NCBI GenBank assembly: GCA_003254905.1 | Contig: QANU01028969.1 | Location: 310,001 to 374,000, forward strand | Length of the DNA stretch: 64,000 bases | Direction: 5' to 3' | Origin: Nissolia schottii | Taxonomy: Eukaryota; Streptophyta; Magnoliopsida; Fabales; Fabaceae | Shown: positions 11,640 to 21,873 of the stretch, piece by piece | How positions within the stretch are numbered: the first letter of the stretch is position 1 | Layout of the letters: each line of letters starts with the position of its first letter | Translations under genes and position numbers: made by a program | The notes under the pieces: model-generated | Databases searched by the model: none | Told to the model about the DNA's origin: nothing | Seen by the model: only the letters and a program-made list of their open reading frames with translations

Positions 11640-14197
11640 GTGACCAGGCTAATGACACATGCCACAACATCTTACCTTATCTAGTTCAACTTCATCCTTC
11701 TCGTTCAGAATACGGGTAGAGACAGGTCAACCTTCACTGCTACGTCTCATTATTAGATTTGGCAAGATGGTAGGTCCACTTAGCTACGACCACAAATGCT
11801 CATCAGGCAGGGGTTTGAACTGTCCCATATACACGTGAGCAACATGCTCCATACTATAAATAGGATGAACATATCTAGCCTAATCAAGTCGTGTCTAATG
11901 GCATGCTGCTATGCATGGCAACAAGGGAAGTGCAATGCCTAGAATGCTCCACAGTCATAGGTTCTATTATCTAACTCAACCTTGAAGGACCTTTGGCTAA
12001 ATATCCCAGTCCAGTCATGCATCAACACCTCGTAAGTCATGTCATCCTGACTTATCGGTCTCACATGCATGTTTCCCCTAATGACAACTACTAGCCTCAA
12101 TCGCGTCTGTTAAGTACTCAAAGAACTTTTCCCTTGCCCTTAACTTAGCTTGTGTGCTCTGCCCTCTATCATAGAATGCCTTCACCAACTTATAGTAAGT
12201 GGTCTTGACTATAGCTGTGATCGGAAGAGATTGTGCCCCCTTCAACATTATTCTAGCACTCTGACAGATTTGTGGTCATGTTGCCAAAACGACATCCTTT
12301 GTCAGCATGTTGAGCCTACTGTTCAAGTGGTATCCTGTCAATTCATTCACTCATCACTAGATCAATACTGGTCAACACACCTCTCTAGTGGAGATACCCA
12401 GAATGTGACTGACTATATGTCGCATTCTTTAGTGCCTCTTTACTTCATTATCCTTGAAATGGGTGCTGAAATTTTATGCTAACTAAATTGCACAGAATGC
12501 ATGATATGCTCCTGGAGCACCCCAATCATTCTCTTAATCCCCTAGGGATACAAGAATAGAGGCATACTTGTTCGATAAGAAGGTTAAGAACAGAACAATT
12601 AATACTATATAGAAGGAAAATTAAAGTAATTTAAAAGGTTAAGAACATGGAAATTAGTAACAGATCAATTAATAACAAGTACAAGGACAAAAAATATTAC
12701 ATGTCCGATATAACAAGAACGCATGTCTGGGGTGTTACATGTTCTTGGACATGCTTAAGAAACAAGACCATACCTCTTTTGTCTTCTCCTCGACAATTGC
12801 AAATGCGAAAAGGATAATGTGAATGTTCTCATCTTAAGCAATTGGCATCAGCGGTACTCCACAGTACTTCTCATAAAGATGTGTGCCATGAATTGAAATG
12901 AATGGTTTTTAGTACTTAAATGCCTCAATGCATGCTGAAAATGTCCAAAATGCTTGTGAAAACATGACAACATTATTACGAACTAGACTATTTTCAATAT
13001 ATGGCATAGTTTGTAAATGCACAACTGAACCTGCCATAAATCCATGTGCAAAACAATTAATAACATATACAATGGCAATCAAGACGTCAACGAAAGAAAA
13101 CTATTAAAATGATTAAAGAAGTTAATAACAAAGCAATAAACATATAGCTTAGCATAAGTAGAATGACAAATAATATTACCTAGCAGGTAATGTTGTAAAC
13201 CTAGCAAAAATGTAGGGAGTTTATTGTACGATTCTTCTAGTTGCCATATATCATGGCAATCGTCCTCTGCTTCCCAAGTTCAACTCCTTTTGAACATCTG
13301 CCTATAGCCCTTTGAAAATTGTATTTGGATCGTCTTCTACAATTGAGTGTATGATTGTACAGATAATTTTTGAATCCAGCTACGGGTGACTCGATGGTAA
13401 ACTAGAAAAGAGGCAAGTATGTTCATTAGTAAAATTCCTTACCTCCTACATTTGGGAGTTCTCCCTTAGAGTCGAGCAAATTGATTAGGGACATCCTTGT
13501 TCTGCCATGGTGCACTAGCCCCAAAATTTTCCCTTGATAGACTTAAGAACTTTGTGTGGCACCTTTGCAGAGGCTTTATTTTTTAACAAAAAACAACATA
13601 GTTTCCTTGTTTGGGAACAATTGGCCCATATACAACAACTCCCGATGTTGATGTTGCTGCTGATGCTAATCCTGAACCTTTGTCACGACACCAAGGCTGG
13701 GGTTGAGTGGTGTAGTAACTGAAGAGATGGTAAGGCTGAGGCTGCTACTGCGATTGAGGCCGAACTTGGGCTTGATGGTAACTCGGTATACCTCGTAGAG
13801 TTACTAGTGTCGGCTGCACCATGTCATCATCACCACCACCACCATAATCATCATTACCACAGTAGTCACCACCAGGCATTGGATGAGGGACATCCCTAGA
13901 AAGATATGCAAAGCTTGAAGACGGTACATGATAAGCGATCAGATTAGGGGGATTGGTATTTGACACAAATGACAGACTAACATTGGAGGCACCAGAACTT
14001 GAACGAACATCTTCAAACTCAACAAGGAGCTTAATGGCTTTGAGTACGTTGCTAAATCGCTTCTGCATATGAAACATGCACCTAATGTGGTCTTCATTCT
14101 CAATTTCAAATAAACGAAACTTTAGGATGTGATCAACACCAATGAGCATCCTATATAGCACTCTCTTAACAATCCTACACTCCCTAAACCCTTCCAC
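11640..14197 (-). pseudogene. MULE transposase (mudrA-type) remnant
   Basis: Read right to left. 14197-13745 encodes a 150-residue N-terminal part with D-H-I-R-C-M-F and an acidic Gly/Asp tail. The complement of about 12960-12780 encodes A-F-W-T-F-S-A-C-I-E-A-F-K-Y, then I-H-G-T-H-L-Y-E-K-Y-C-G-V-P-L and A-F-A-I-V-E-E-K-T-K: the core of the MULE transposase domain (PF10551 type, with the first catalytic Asp replaced by His). The complement of about 12310-12120 gives G-N-M-T-T-N-L-S-E-C, I-T-A-I-V-K-T-T-Y-Y-K-L-V-K-A-F-Y; a degraded C-terminal tail reaches about 11640. Multiple stops and probable introns (for example 12540-12700) mean it is inactive. Confidence 0.8.
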
Positions 14198-14605
14198 CGT
14201 AATGGATTAGAGTTGTGACAAAGTAACAGTTCAGTATACAGCCACTCAAGATTGTTGTAAGGAATAAAAAGTATTTCCTTCTTCCTTTTTTTCATCACCA
14301 TTATAAAATACTAAAATCTCTACTAAATCCTCACTCATTTTTTTTCTCTAACTCACACAAAAACCACATTAATACATACTAGAAATGAGCATACACCTCT
14401 ATTTATAGGTTTGACTTTGGACACTTTACAAAGGAATCAATTAAAATTGACTTACAATTTAAAAAAAAAAACTTAAACGTGAGTCGATTTAAATTGACTT
14501 CCTTTATAGGAAAATTGGTTTATTTTGGGAACACCTTTCAAATTGGTTTAGTTGAAGAATAAGCCAATTTTCATGTTTTATTATGGGAAAAATCCCAGAT
14601 AGTAC

Positions 14606-14820
14606 AATGGCATGCCTACGGATATATATAGCGGTTGATTGACAATGTTTTGTTTTATGACAAGCATGGTAATTGGGTCCATGCGAAGTACTTGGTGGTC
14701 CTTCAAAATTCGGACGCCATTAGGTCGTATAGTTGTGTTCAATTGTTGTTGTTGTACTTGATTGGTCCTTATGTCATGCTACACGCGCCACATGTAAGAG
14801 AATTAATGGTTGCATGATGC
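14606..14820 (+). pseudogene. Plant mobile domain gene, 3' part
   Basis: Directly right of the inner MULE the frame reads V-Q-W-H-A-Y-G-Y-I, a stop, then R-L-I-D-N-V-L-F-Y-D-K, W-V-H-A-K-Y-L and S-D-A-I-R-S-Y-S-C. This matches the C-terminal half of PMD proteins (normally followed by W-G-S-A-x-L-A-x-L-Y). It completes the gene begun at 5728. A further ATG-led stretch at 15001-15080, rich in Lys/Arg, could be a last exon but I cannot support it. Confidence 0.7.
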
Positions 14821-15107
14821 TCCTTCAAACGTGGGCATTCTATAAATTTGTTAAAATTGCTCCCACACCCCAAAACCTAGACTAGTACTAATTTCCCCTT
14901 GCTTTGAGGTAAAAGTTTTTGCATGACAACAAGGATATTTAATTTATTTTAATAGATCTTATTTTTCATATTGTTAATTTAATTAATATAACAATTTGCA
15001 GATGGCTCGCACACATGTTGTTGCTAATGCCCATTCTAAAAAAGGTCAAAGAAATAAGATCTGCCATAGATTATATGGAATCAGATGAGGTAGAAATTAA
15101 TTAAAAC

Positions 15108-15419
15108 TCATATCAGTCTGATGATCACCATTAGGCCAACATCATTGAAGTTGACAAATATATTAATGCCACTTAGATATGTCTTATAATTTTCATATAA
15201 AGAAAACATCCGTTGCACTTGGAGGTCATTCGATATTGTAAGAGGTCGATATTTAATCAACTCATTCATGAAAGACACTGGAGCCTTATATCTTATTCTT
15301 GTTGTGCTCTTATTAAAATGAGAAGAAATTGTATCACACAAATCTAAAAATGACATAAACGACCAAATTACAACAAACTCTGCATCATTTTTATTAATAA
15401 ATTCTGCACCATCCCTCAA
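15108..15419 (-). pseudogene. MULE-type N-terminal gene fragment of the outer element
   Basis: An open frame of 103 codons on the minus strand. Its text I-R-Y-K-A-P-V-S-F-M-N-E-L-I and R-P-L-T-I-S-N-D-L-Q-V-Q-R-M-F resembles the N-terminal, substrate-recognition-like part that precedes MULE transposase domains in plant elements. A minus-strand TATA-like sequence (TTTATAAATG, near 15610) lies about 190 bp upstream. It faces the PMD gene, so the outer MULE has two inward-directed genes as canonical MuDR does. Only the first exon seems to be left; no transposase core follows before the PMD 3' part. Confidence 0.5.
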
Positions 15420-15910
15420 TATTGGACTTTTTCACAGAACTATTATAAAAAAATATAAGCGACAACACCTTCCCTACTCATTTTTTTCAAACAGAGACAA
15501 AAAAATAAATAAGAAAGAAATGACACCGAAGAAACACAAGAATGAAAGGAAATGGATAAGAAGTGAAGACAAGAAATGTGGTGTGAACTTTGGCTTTAGC
15601 ATCTTGGCATTTATAAAGGGAGTTCATGGAGTTTGCCACTCTTCCTAGCGATTCAGTACAAATGCAAAGATTCATAACTCCTGGACAGAGGGGCTGAAAT
15701 CGTCACTTTGCTAGGCGATTTCAGACACATGTCCCCCTCACATCTGTAGTTGCACACTTTGCAGCTTTTGATTATTTTTTTTAAAAAAATTCTGAAATTG
15801 GCATGTTGTTTGGTGGCTTCAGTACCATGCCCCATGCATATGTAAAACTTTTTTCTAACACATATTATAGGCAAGTGTTTTATAAGGGTCCATATATAGA
15901 TAAAAATTTC

Positions 15911-17407
15911 ACTTTCTTAACCTGAAAGTATTTGGTTCTTTATGTTTTACATCATCCACCAATAGAACAAAACTTTCTCAAAGAGCTATGAATCTTTCTA
16001 GGCTATAAACCTAGTATTAAAGGGTACATTCTTTTTTATATACAATCTAGAGAAATATTCTTATCCAATAATGTCATTTTCTATAAAAAAAAAAAAACAC
16101 ATTTCCATTTCAATCCTCGAATCACCCACCATATTTGTCTATAAGCATTCCCTTACCAACACACATTACCATTTCCCAACCAAACTACAACTTCCCACCA
16201 CCATAAACAATTCCTAACCCATCATCTTCTCAAAATTAGCCCACTTCCACTCATCCCAATAGCAACCCTCAAACCTCTTTTCCCACCAACCCTGCACCAT
16301 CAACCAGAACCTCTTGCAGACAAACAAAACCACCTACCTATATTCAAGATTACCACCTCAACCTCCTCAATTATACATTTGTTGCTCCATCATCTTCCCC
16401 AGGGCATTCAGGTACTACTCATTCTCTTAAGTTTGTCATCTATTATAATTCTCTATCCCCTACATACATGCATTTCATTACAAACATTTCTACATCCACT
16501 GAATCTAAAACCTATACCCAAGCTTCAAAGACTGTGCACTGGCAGTAAACTATGCAACAAGAGATAGATGCATTGCAGAGAAACCACACTTGAAACTTGT
16601 GAGTCTTCCTGAAGGAAATAAGACAATTGGTTGCAAATGGGTGTTTAAAATCAAACACAAAGTCAATGACTCTATAGAGATATACAAGGCACGTCTAGTA
16701 GCAAAAAGGTATTCACAAGTAGAAGGCATAGACTACTTTGACACATTTTATCCGGTTGCAAAGATGACCACTTTGAGAACTCTTCTAGCAATTGTTGTGG
16801 CTCAAAAATGGCATCCACAATAGCTTGATGTAGATAATTTCTTCCTCCATGGCACACTTGATGAGGAAGTTTACACAAACTTCCCTCCTAGGTATTCCCT
16901 CTACAAAGCCTAATCAATTTTGTCATCTTAAGAAATCTCTCTATGGTCTTAAATAGGCCAATAGGTAGTAGTTTTCCACATTGAATGCTACTCTAAAATC
17001 CCTTAGCTACAAGCAATCAATTGTTGATCACACCTTGTTCACTAAGGGCTCTGGTACCTCATTTACAACATTACTTGTGTATGTAGATGATGTTGTATTA
17101 GTAGGGAATGATATGACAAAAATTAACAAGGTCAAGGAGTTCCTCTATTCAAAATTTTCAATAAAAGATCTAGGCTTTCTAGAGTATTTTCTTGGCCTAG
17201 AAATTGCTAGATCCACCAAAGGCATTCCTCTTTGCTAAAGAAAATACACCCTAGAAATTCTCTCGGAAGCTGGCGACCTAGGATCTAAGGCTGTCTCCAC
17301 ACCTATGGATGGATCCATCAAACTTTCCAAAGACTCTAGGACACAATTGACAGATATCTCAAGCTACCATAGACTCATCAGTCATCTCCTCTACTTAACA
17401 ACAATGA
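15911..17407 (+). pseudogene. Copia A integrase C-terminus, linker and reverse transcriptase
   Basis: Begins with N-L-K-V-F-G-S-L-C-F and, after a frameshift, K-G-Y-I-L-F-Y-I-Q-S-R-E-I-F-L-S-N-N-V-I-F-Y, the conserved copia integrase tail. A Pro/Thr/Ser-rich linker follows (16100-16560). RT starts at about 16560 (M-Q-Q-E-I-D-A-L-Q, then [20 protein letters not shown]); the catalytic Y-V-D-D is at about 17080-17092, then K-D-L-G-F-L-E-Y-F-L-G-L-E-I-A. The frame runs to L-T-T at the solo LTR junction 17407. Stops at several places. Confidence 0.85.
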
Positions 17408-18350
17408 TGTTGGTCTTGGCAACCAATACCCAAGAGGGAGGGTGAATTGGGTATTTAAGAACTTATTCTAATTTTAAAAAATATTGTTCATGCAATCAAA
17501 GTTATTATGCAGCGGAATATATGAATTAAGAATAAGCTTACTCTATTATGTATGTTGATTGAACAATAAGTCAATAGAACACCTTATAAATAATTATCAA
17601 CAAATGTATATTATTGCAATTCTCAAATATGCAAGACAATAATATAAGTTTACAATAGATAAAGAGATAGAGTTAGAGAGATTGTAAACAGTGATTTATC
17701 CTAATTCGACTACCCTTTGATCTACGTTTAGTCCTCAAGCGTCTTGCTGAATATTTTTCCACTGTCATCAAGCTTCTAACTTAGGTACTTGAAAAACCTT
17801 TACATCCAAGAGCACTCATCACACTTAGGATCCCCCACCTTTGTGTTTGAGCCTCAAGAACCACCTTAGGGATATCTCACCCTCTTTACAAGTGTATGAA
17901 ATTTTTGTGTTTGATAGGAAACTCTCTCAAGAGTAGATAATACAAATTGAAGCTCTATAGGAGTATTGACAATATCTCTCTTTTGCTCTTAAAATGATGG
18001 AAAATATTAATCCATTGATAGTATGAAGTATGAGGATGATAGAAATTAAAGGCTTAGCTAGAAATGTGAGTTTAATGAGTATTTATAGAGTTTGTAAGTG
18101 TGCTAACCGTTACCCATTAATTCTCCAATATTTCTCTGTTGAAAACTAGTCGTTTCTGTCTTCTGTGACAGAGTCAAGAAAATATAGTTGTTATACTTTT
18201 TTGTCAGGTCATTCGAATGACACACCCTAGTCATTCGAATGACTCAAGTTTGCTTGAACCAAATTCATCCTTTTTTTCCAATCTTTTGATTCCTATTGTT
18301 AATCTTAACAATTTTTAGTTCCTAGAATCAAAAGATCATCATTCTAAGAG

Positions 18351-18390
<40 letters not shown>

Positions 18391-18864
18391 TTTCCTTTGA
18401 CAAGAATACTTTAAGTCCTAAAAAACTATATCCTTTTGACAACTTGCTTGGACTTGGTATTCTTTTTGAATCCTATCTTCAGCATTACCATGTTCTTCAT
18501 GGGATAAACATTTTGTCCTCCATCTTTTGACTTTGGGCATCATATGAATATGTTCCTTCTTGTTCTTGATGTCTTGGACTTTCCTATACATAAGATTATT
18601 CACTAAAAAGTATAGTTAGTCCAAAGTGTTCCAATATCTTAATATGCATCCATAGATTATTCAATGCATTATGCATATACAATTAGGCAAGGATCAAATC
18701 ATTATATTAATCAAATAATATTCTTTACCTAACATGCAGGGAAACCTAGTTCTACAAACATAAGCATAGACACTAAGCATGGACAATTAGAGAATATTGT
18801 ATTTGTCATCATCAAAACATACTGTATTAAACAATTGGAACAACTAGGAAAACCTAGTTCCACA
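17408..18864 (-). repeat. Solo LTR (family 2) inserted in copia A RT/RNase H
   Basis: TG...CA ends (TGTTGGTCTT on the + strand start, ...TTCCACA at the end), 1457 bp. TSD aatga (17403-17407) and aacga (18865-18869) differ by one transition. With one TSD copy removed the copia frame reads L-T-T-T-R-R-D-I-S-Y-V-V, matching the expected L-T-x-T-R-P-D-I-S-Y. A CTCTATAAATAC TATA box on the minus strand (about 18074-18086) suggests minus orientation. Contains the TA microsatellite and two copies of the palindrome gtcattcgaatgac near 18206 and 18231. Confidence 0.8.
18352..18388. repeat. TA microsatellite
   Basis: About 18 TA units inside the family-2 solo LTR. Confidence 0.95.
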
Positions 18865-19480
18865 AACGAGACGTGACATTTCCTATGTAGTTCAACATCT
18901 CTCTCAATTTACTTCAGCTCCTACATACCTACACCTTAATGTAGCCACTAGAATTCTCAAATAGCATCCATTAGAAAAGGTCTCCTCTTCTCATCCGATT
19001 CTGACTTAAGATTTTCAACCTTCTACTTCTCTGATTATGCTGACTGCCTAGATTCTAGGCACTCTGTCACAGGCTACTGTGCCTACCTAGGAAACTCTTT
19101 AGTTTCATGGAAATCAAAGAAGCATAGCACCATATCTTAATCTTTGAGTGAGGCTGAAAATAGAGTGTTGGCCAATGTTCTTTGTGAACTACAATTTCTA
19201 TCTTACCTTCTCAAAGATCATTAGGTCCATCATTACCTTCCAGCTCCTTTATATTTCGACAATCTCTCAGCTATACAGATTGCACAGAATCCAACTTTTC
19301 ACGAACGCGCAAAGCATATCAAAATCGATTGCCATCTAATGCATGAAAAGTTGGACACAGAACTCATTCAATTAATCCCAGTTGCAAGCTCAATGTAACA
19401 TGTTGATATCCTCACCAATCTCCTTCATATTGGCCCCTTCTCATCCATTCTCTCCAAGCTTAGCATGATCAACATCCATG
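18865..19480 (+). pseudogene. Copia A RNase H remnant
   Basis: Resumes with R-D-I-S-Y-V-V-Q-H-L-S-Q-F immediately after the solo LTR. Further text in shifting frames includes a Y-A-D-C-L-D-S-R-H-S-V-T-G-Y-C-like stretch near 19035 and S-W-K-S-K-K near 19110. The H-E-R-A-K-H-I-like stretch occurs near 19300 (cacgaacgcgcaaagcatatc). This is the copia RNase H order. Several frameshifts; inactive. Confidence 0.75.
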
Positions 19481-19494
19481 CTTCAGCTAAGGGG

Positions 19495-19800
19495 TGTTTT
19501 AACATGGGACACCATTGAATCCAAGCAAATAGTCACTAAAGCTCCAGCTGAAAGTGTGCGTGAGAGCTCGGAGCCAAATAGAACAAAAGGAAATAGAGTG
19601 ACTTAGCTGGACAGTTCCGTTAATATTGTTACTAGCACAAAAGTTAGTTAAGTCGGTTAGCACATGGGGTTGAGAATGCGAGCTCACTTGATTCGTATAT
19701 ATAAGACTTGACTGTAACTGAACTTAGTTTGAGTTAATCAATACATTCATCACAAAACTCAGGTCTTACGTCTTTCTATCTCAACCCAATTCCATATTTC
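19495..19800 (+). repeat. Probable 3' LTR remnant of copia A
   Basis: After a purine-rich agctaagggg the sequence tgttttaacatgggacacc could be an LTR start. A TATA-like gtatatataag lies near 19696, followed by a region typical of copia R/U5. With no 5' LTR for comparison and no TSD, the limits are a guess. Confidence 0.35.
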
Positions 19801-19949
19801 TTCACTATTAATATTATCAATTCAAAAAACATTATTCACTGGTGCACAAGGTGGGTCATACTAAATTGATCCCCAAACAAAAGTTAATGAAGTTTAGCTT
19901 AGAGAATCGATTACATCAATAGACAAAATTCATAATATTAATCAAAATA

Positions 19950-20445
19950 GGGTTAGATATGTTTTTAGTAATTTTAAATTGTGTTTTATCTCATAAATTT
20001 TTTTGTTAAAACTCGTCCCTCATAAATTTTATTTGTAAAGTTTTAATCCATACCGTTATGTTAATTCGTTAGCTGCTAGCGTGACAATGAACTTGGCAAC
20101 GTGGCAAAGGTGAGATTGAGAGAAGGGGGAAGAAGAGAAGCATGTGAGGGCGTGTGAGTGGAGTCACTTTGCAGCGGCGAGGACAGCGAATCACAGAGCT
20201 GTAGCGGAGAAGAAGAAGAATAAGAATAAGAAGAAGACAACAAGCGTGTACTGAGAGCAACATGAGAATAGGCAAAGCAAGCAATGATTGTGTTAATTGT
20301 GTTATGTGTGTGGCACGTGACTTGCCATGACAACAATGTGTAAAATCTTACAAAAAAATTATTAGAGATGATTTTTAGCAAAAAAATTTATGAGGGATAA
20401 AACACAAAATTCAAAATTTATGAGGGATTAAAAACATATTTAACC
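19950..20445. mobile_element. Mutator-type MITE, family M1 copy 1
   Basis: A 496-bp element starting gggttagatatgtttttag and ending with the complement of ggttaaatatgttttta. The inverted repeats then share the ctcataaattttttt blocks. Direct repeats of 9-10 bp, (a)atcaaaata, flank it (19940-19949 and 20446-20455). A related copy is at 43854-44270; both carry cacagagctgtagc and gaagaagacaacaagcgt-like interiors and gtgacaat-aacttgg-aacgtggc near the left arm. No transposase. Confidence 0.8.
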
Positions 20446-20471
20446 AATCAAAATATGAAATAAATAAAATA

Positions 20472-21480
20472 GGCACTTGCTAGCGTTCATTGAAAAACTT
20501 TGGGTGAATGGTGCATCGAGCTCATTTAAACCATTCAATTATAGACCATCTATCCACCTAATTGTTGATGGTTGAAATTTAAATGGATCATTGATATACT
20601 AAATATTGATTGTGTATTCTAAAAAATCCCCAAAAAGTCTAATCCCTTTCTCTTCCTCACCCTCTACCCCGCCACCACTCTCCACTCTCCACCTCTTCCC
20701 TTCACCCACTTTCTGCACCGCCTATTTTGCCAGTAACCACCAGGTCTCCATCACAAGTGCAGAGTCATGGAGAGAACATTAGGAATTTCTAACTTGCATT
20801 GAACCAACTTGGTTTCTTTCTTGTTGGAGCTTTTACTTGTCCACAAATTTCAGCCACAATTTCACTCTAATGGTTAAATCTGTCATGTACAAATCAAAGA
20901 CATACTCAAACCCAAACTCTCAAGACAACATCATATTTATTCCAATAAAAAATTTGAACTTTGACCCAAAAACTAGAAACAGAGCAAGATTGATGAAGTA
21001 TTGCGTCCGTACTCACCACCATGAACTCATTTGCCTAACTCCTCTTTCTACCTCAAACAACACTTCCAAGGGATGATTCTAGATCCGAGCACCGGGAACT
21101 ACTCAATGCCGACGACAACAACAGATGAGGGGTGATTCCAAATCCAAGCACCAAGGATAACTAAAAGATTTTAGTTCTGACTCCATACAGAGGTGTCGAC
21201 TTAACCCCTCCACTCCAGGATCTCAGCCTATGTTGTTGTCAGATCTAGTAGAGTTAGTCGTCGTTCATCTGAGGGTGGCAGTGGAAACATAGAGGAAGAA
21301 GGAGAAGTGATTTAATTGTAAATGAGGCTTTTAAAGTGCACAACTAGTTTATGGCCTATCAATGATCTATTTTAATTTTAGCCATTAAAAATTTAGAGCA
21401 TAGATGACCTAATATCATATGGTTAAAATAAGGATAGTGAACCGTTCACCTAAATTACTAGGTGAAACTTAGAACTGGCC
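20472..21480. mobile_element. Mutator-type element of 1 kb with long inverted arms
   Basis: Flanked by the 9-bp repeat aataaaata (20463-20471 and 21481-21489; the flank is low complexity). The first about 125 bp resemble the reverse complement of the last about 125 bp: ggtgaa-ggt-ca, tttaaaccat, ccatctat and ggatcattgatat. The interior contains an 80-codon open frame (20837-21076, +; product not recognised) and CT-rich runs such as those around 20645-20705. It could carry captured host DNA (Pack-MULE) but I cannot identify a source. Confidence 0.6.
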
Positions 21481-21873
21481 AATAAAATAAAATAAAATAA
21501 GTTTGCGTGATATGAAATATGAAATCACGAAACATTGGTTAAGAGGGTAGCCCGGAATAAGCAAAGAAAGGAATAGTTTGCTTTTGCATATGTTACAAAA
21601 AACTATGTAGATGGTCACCACCCAAACTCAACACGTTCCTGCATCTTAAGTTTGGAATAAGAATGTTCTATCAAGTAAAGCAAGTTGGCTATAGAACTTG
21701 ATCATTAGATTTAGGGAAACTTGGAAAGCACAGCACGCAATGATATATAGCTCGCCTAATAACTTCAACTTATTGCAAACAAATTAATTGTCCGAAGTGT
21801 AACACTTTGCCATCTCTTGAATACCGATTTCTAGCAATCTAGAGAGGTTCATATATTGTTAGTTTTATTTTGG

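Larger units (their letters stand above)
6718..14596 (-). mobile_element. Inner Mutator-like element with mudrA remnant
   Basis: The left end (6718-6830) and the reverse complement of the right end (about 14490-14596) match over about 110 bp, including aataaaacat, accaatttgaaag, aataaa-caatt-tcctataaa and the palindrome-like gtcgatttaaattgac. Candidate 9-bp TSDs are agataatag (6709-6717) and agatagtac (14597-14605), 7 of 9 identical. The element splits the PMD gene: D-E-H-D-I precedes it and V-Q-W-H-A-Y-G-Y-I follows it. It encodes a minus-strand MULE transposase remnant (11640-14197) and contains two later solo LTRs (6908-8352, 8822-11577). Without them it would be about 3.7 kb. Confidence 0.8.
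5336..15910 (+). mobile_element. Outer Mutator-like element (10.6 kb) carrying a PMD gene
   Basis: The 9-bp sequence actttctta occurs at 5327-5335 and 15911-15919, immediately flanking this segment; removing the segment and one TSD copy restores an uninterrupted copia integrase frame. The two ends are imperfect terminal inverted repeats; the best-matching part is tagaaaataaatttacaaatg at about 5390 against the complement of the stretch near 15835-15860, each followed inward by atgcatg(a)gggg. Inside are a left-to-right PMD gene (5728-6700 plus 14606-14820) and a right-to-left MULE-type gene start (15108-15419). The interior was hit by a second MULE at 6718-14596. Without that the element would be about 2.7 kb. 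No intact transposase is visible in the outer element itself. Confidence 0.75.
1449..19800 (+). mobile_element. Ty1/copia retrotransposon A, decayed and split by nested insertions
   Basis: Coding remnants appear in canonical copia order on the + strand: gag (1449-2446), protease/pre-integrase (3925 on), integrase (4715-5335), integrase C-terminus/linker/RT (15920-17407), RNase H (18870-19400). Between them lie five insertions with TSDs. Removing these (2447-3924, 4014-4240, 5067-5156, 5336-15910, 17408-18864 plus one TSD copy each) leaves roughly 4.2 kb, a normal size for a copia internal domain. The frame rejoins across the large insertion: the codons before 5335 and after 15920 read H-D-F-L then N-L-K-V-F-G, as expected in copia integrase. 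Many stops and frameshifts make it inactive. The 5' LTR is not seen. The 3' limit is approximate. Confidence 0.85.

Noticed and set aside
8822-12738. ggggtgttaca at 12728-12738 as the end of the LTR starting at 8822
   Set aside because: It falls in mudrA coding text on the minus strand, and the end at 11577 has a perfect TSD while 12739 on does not match catag.
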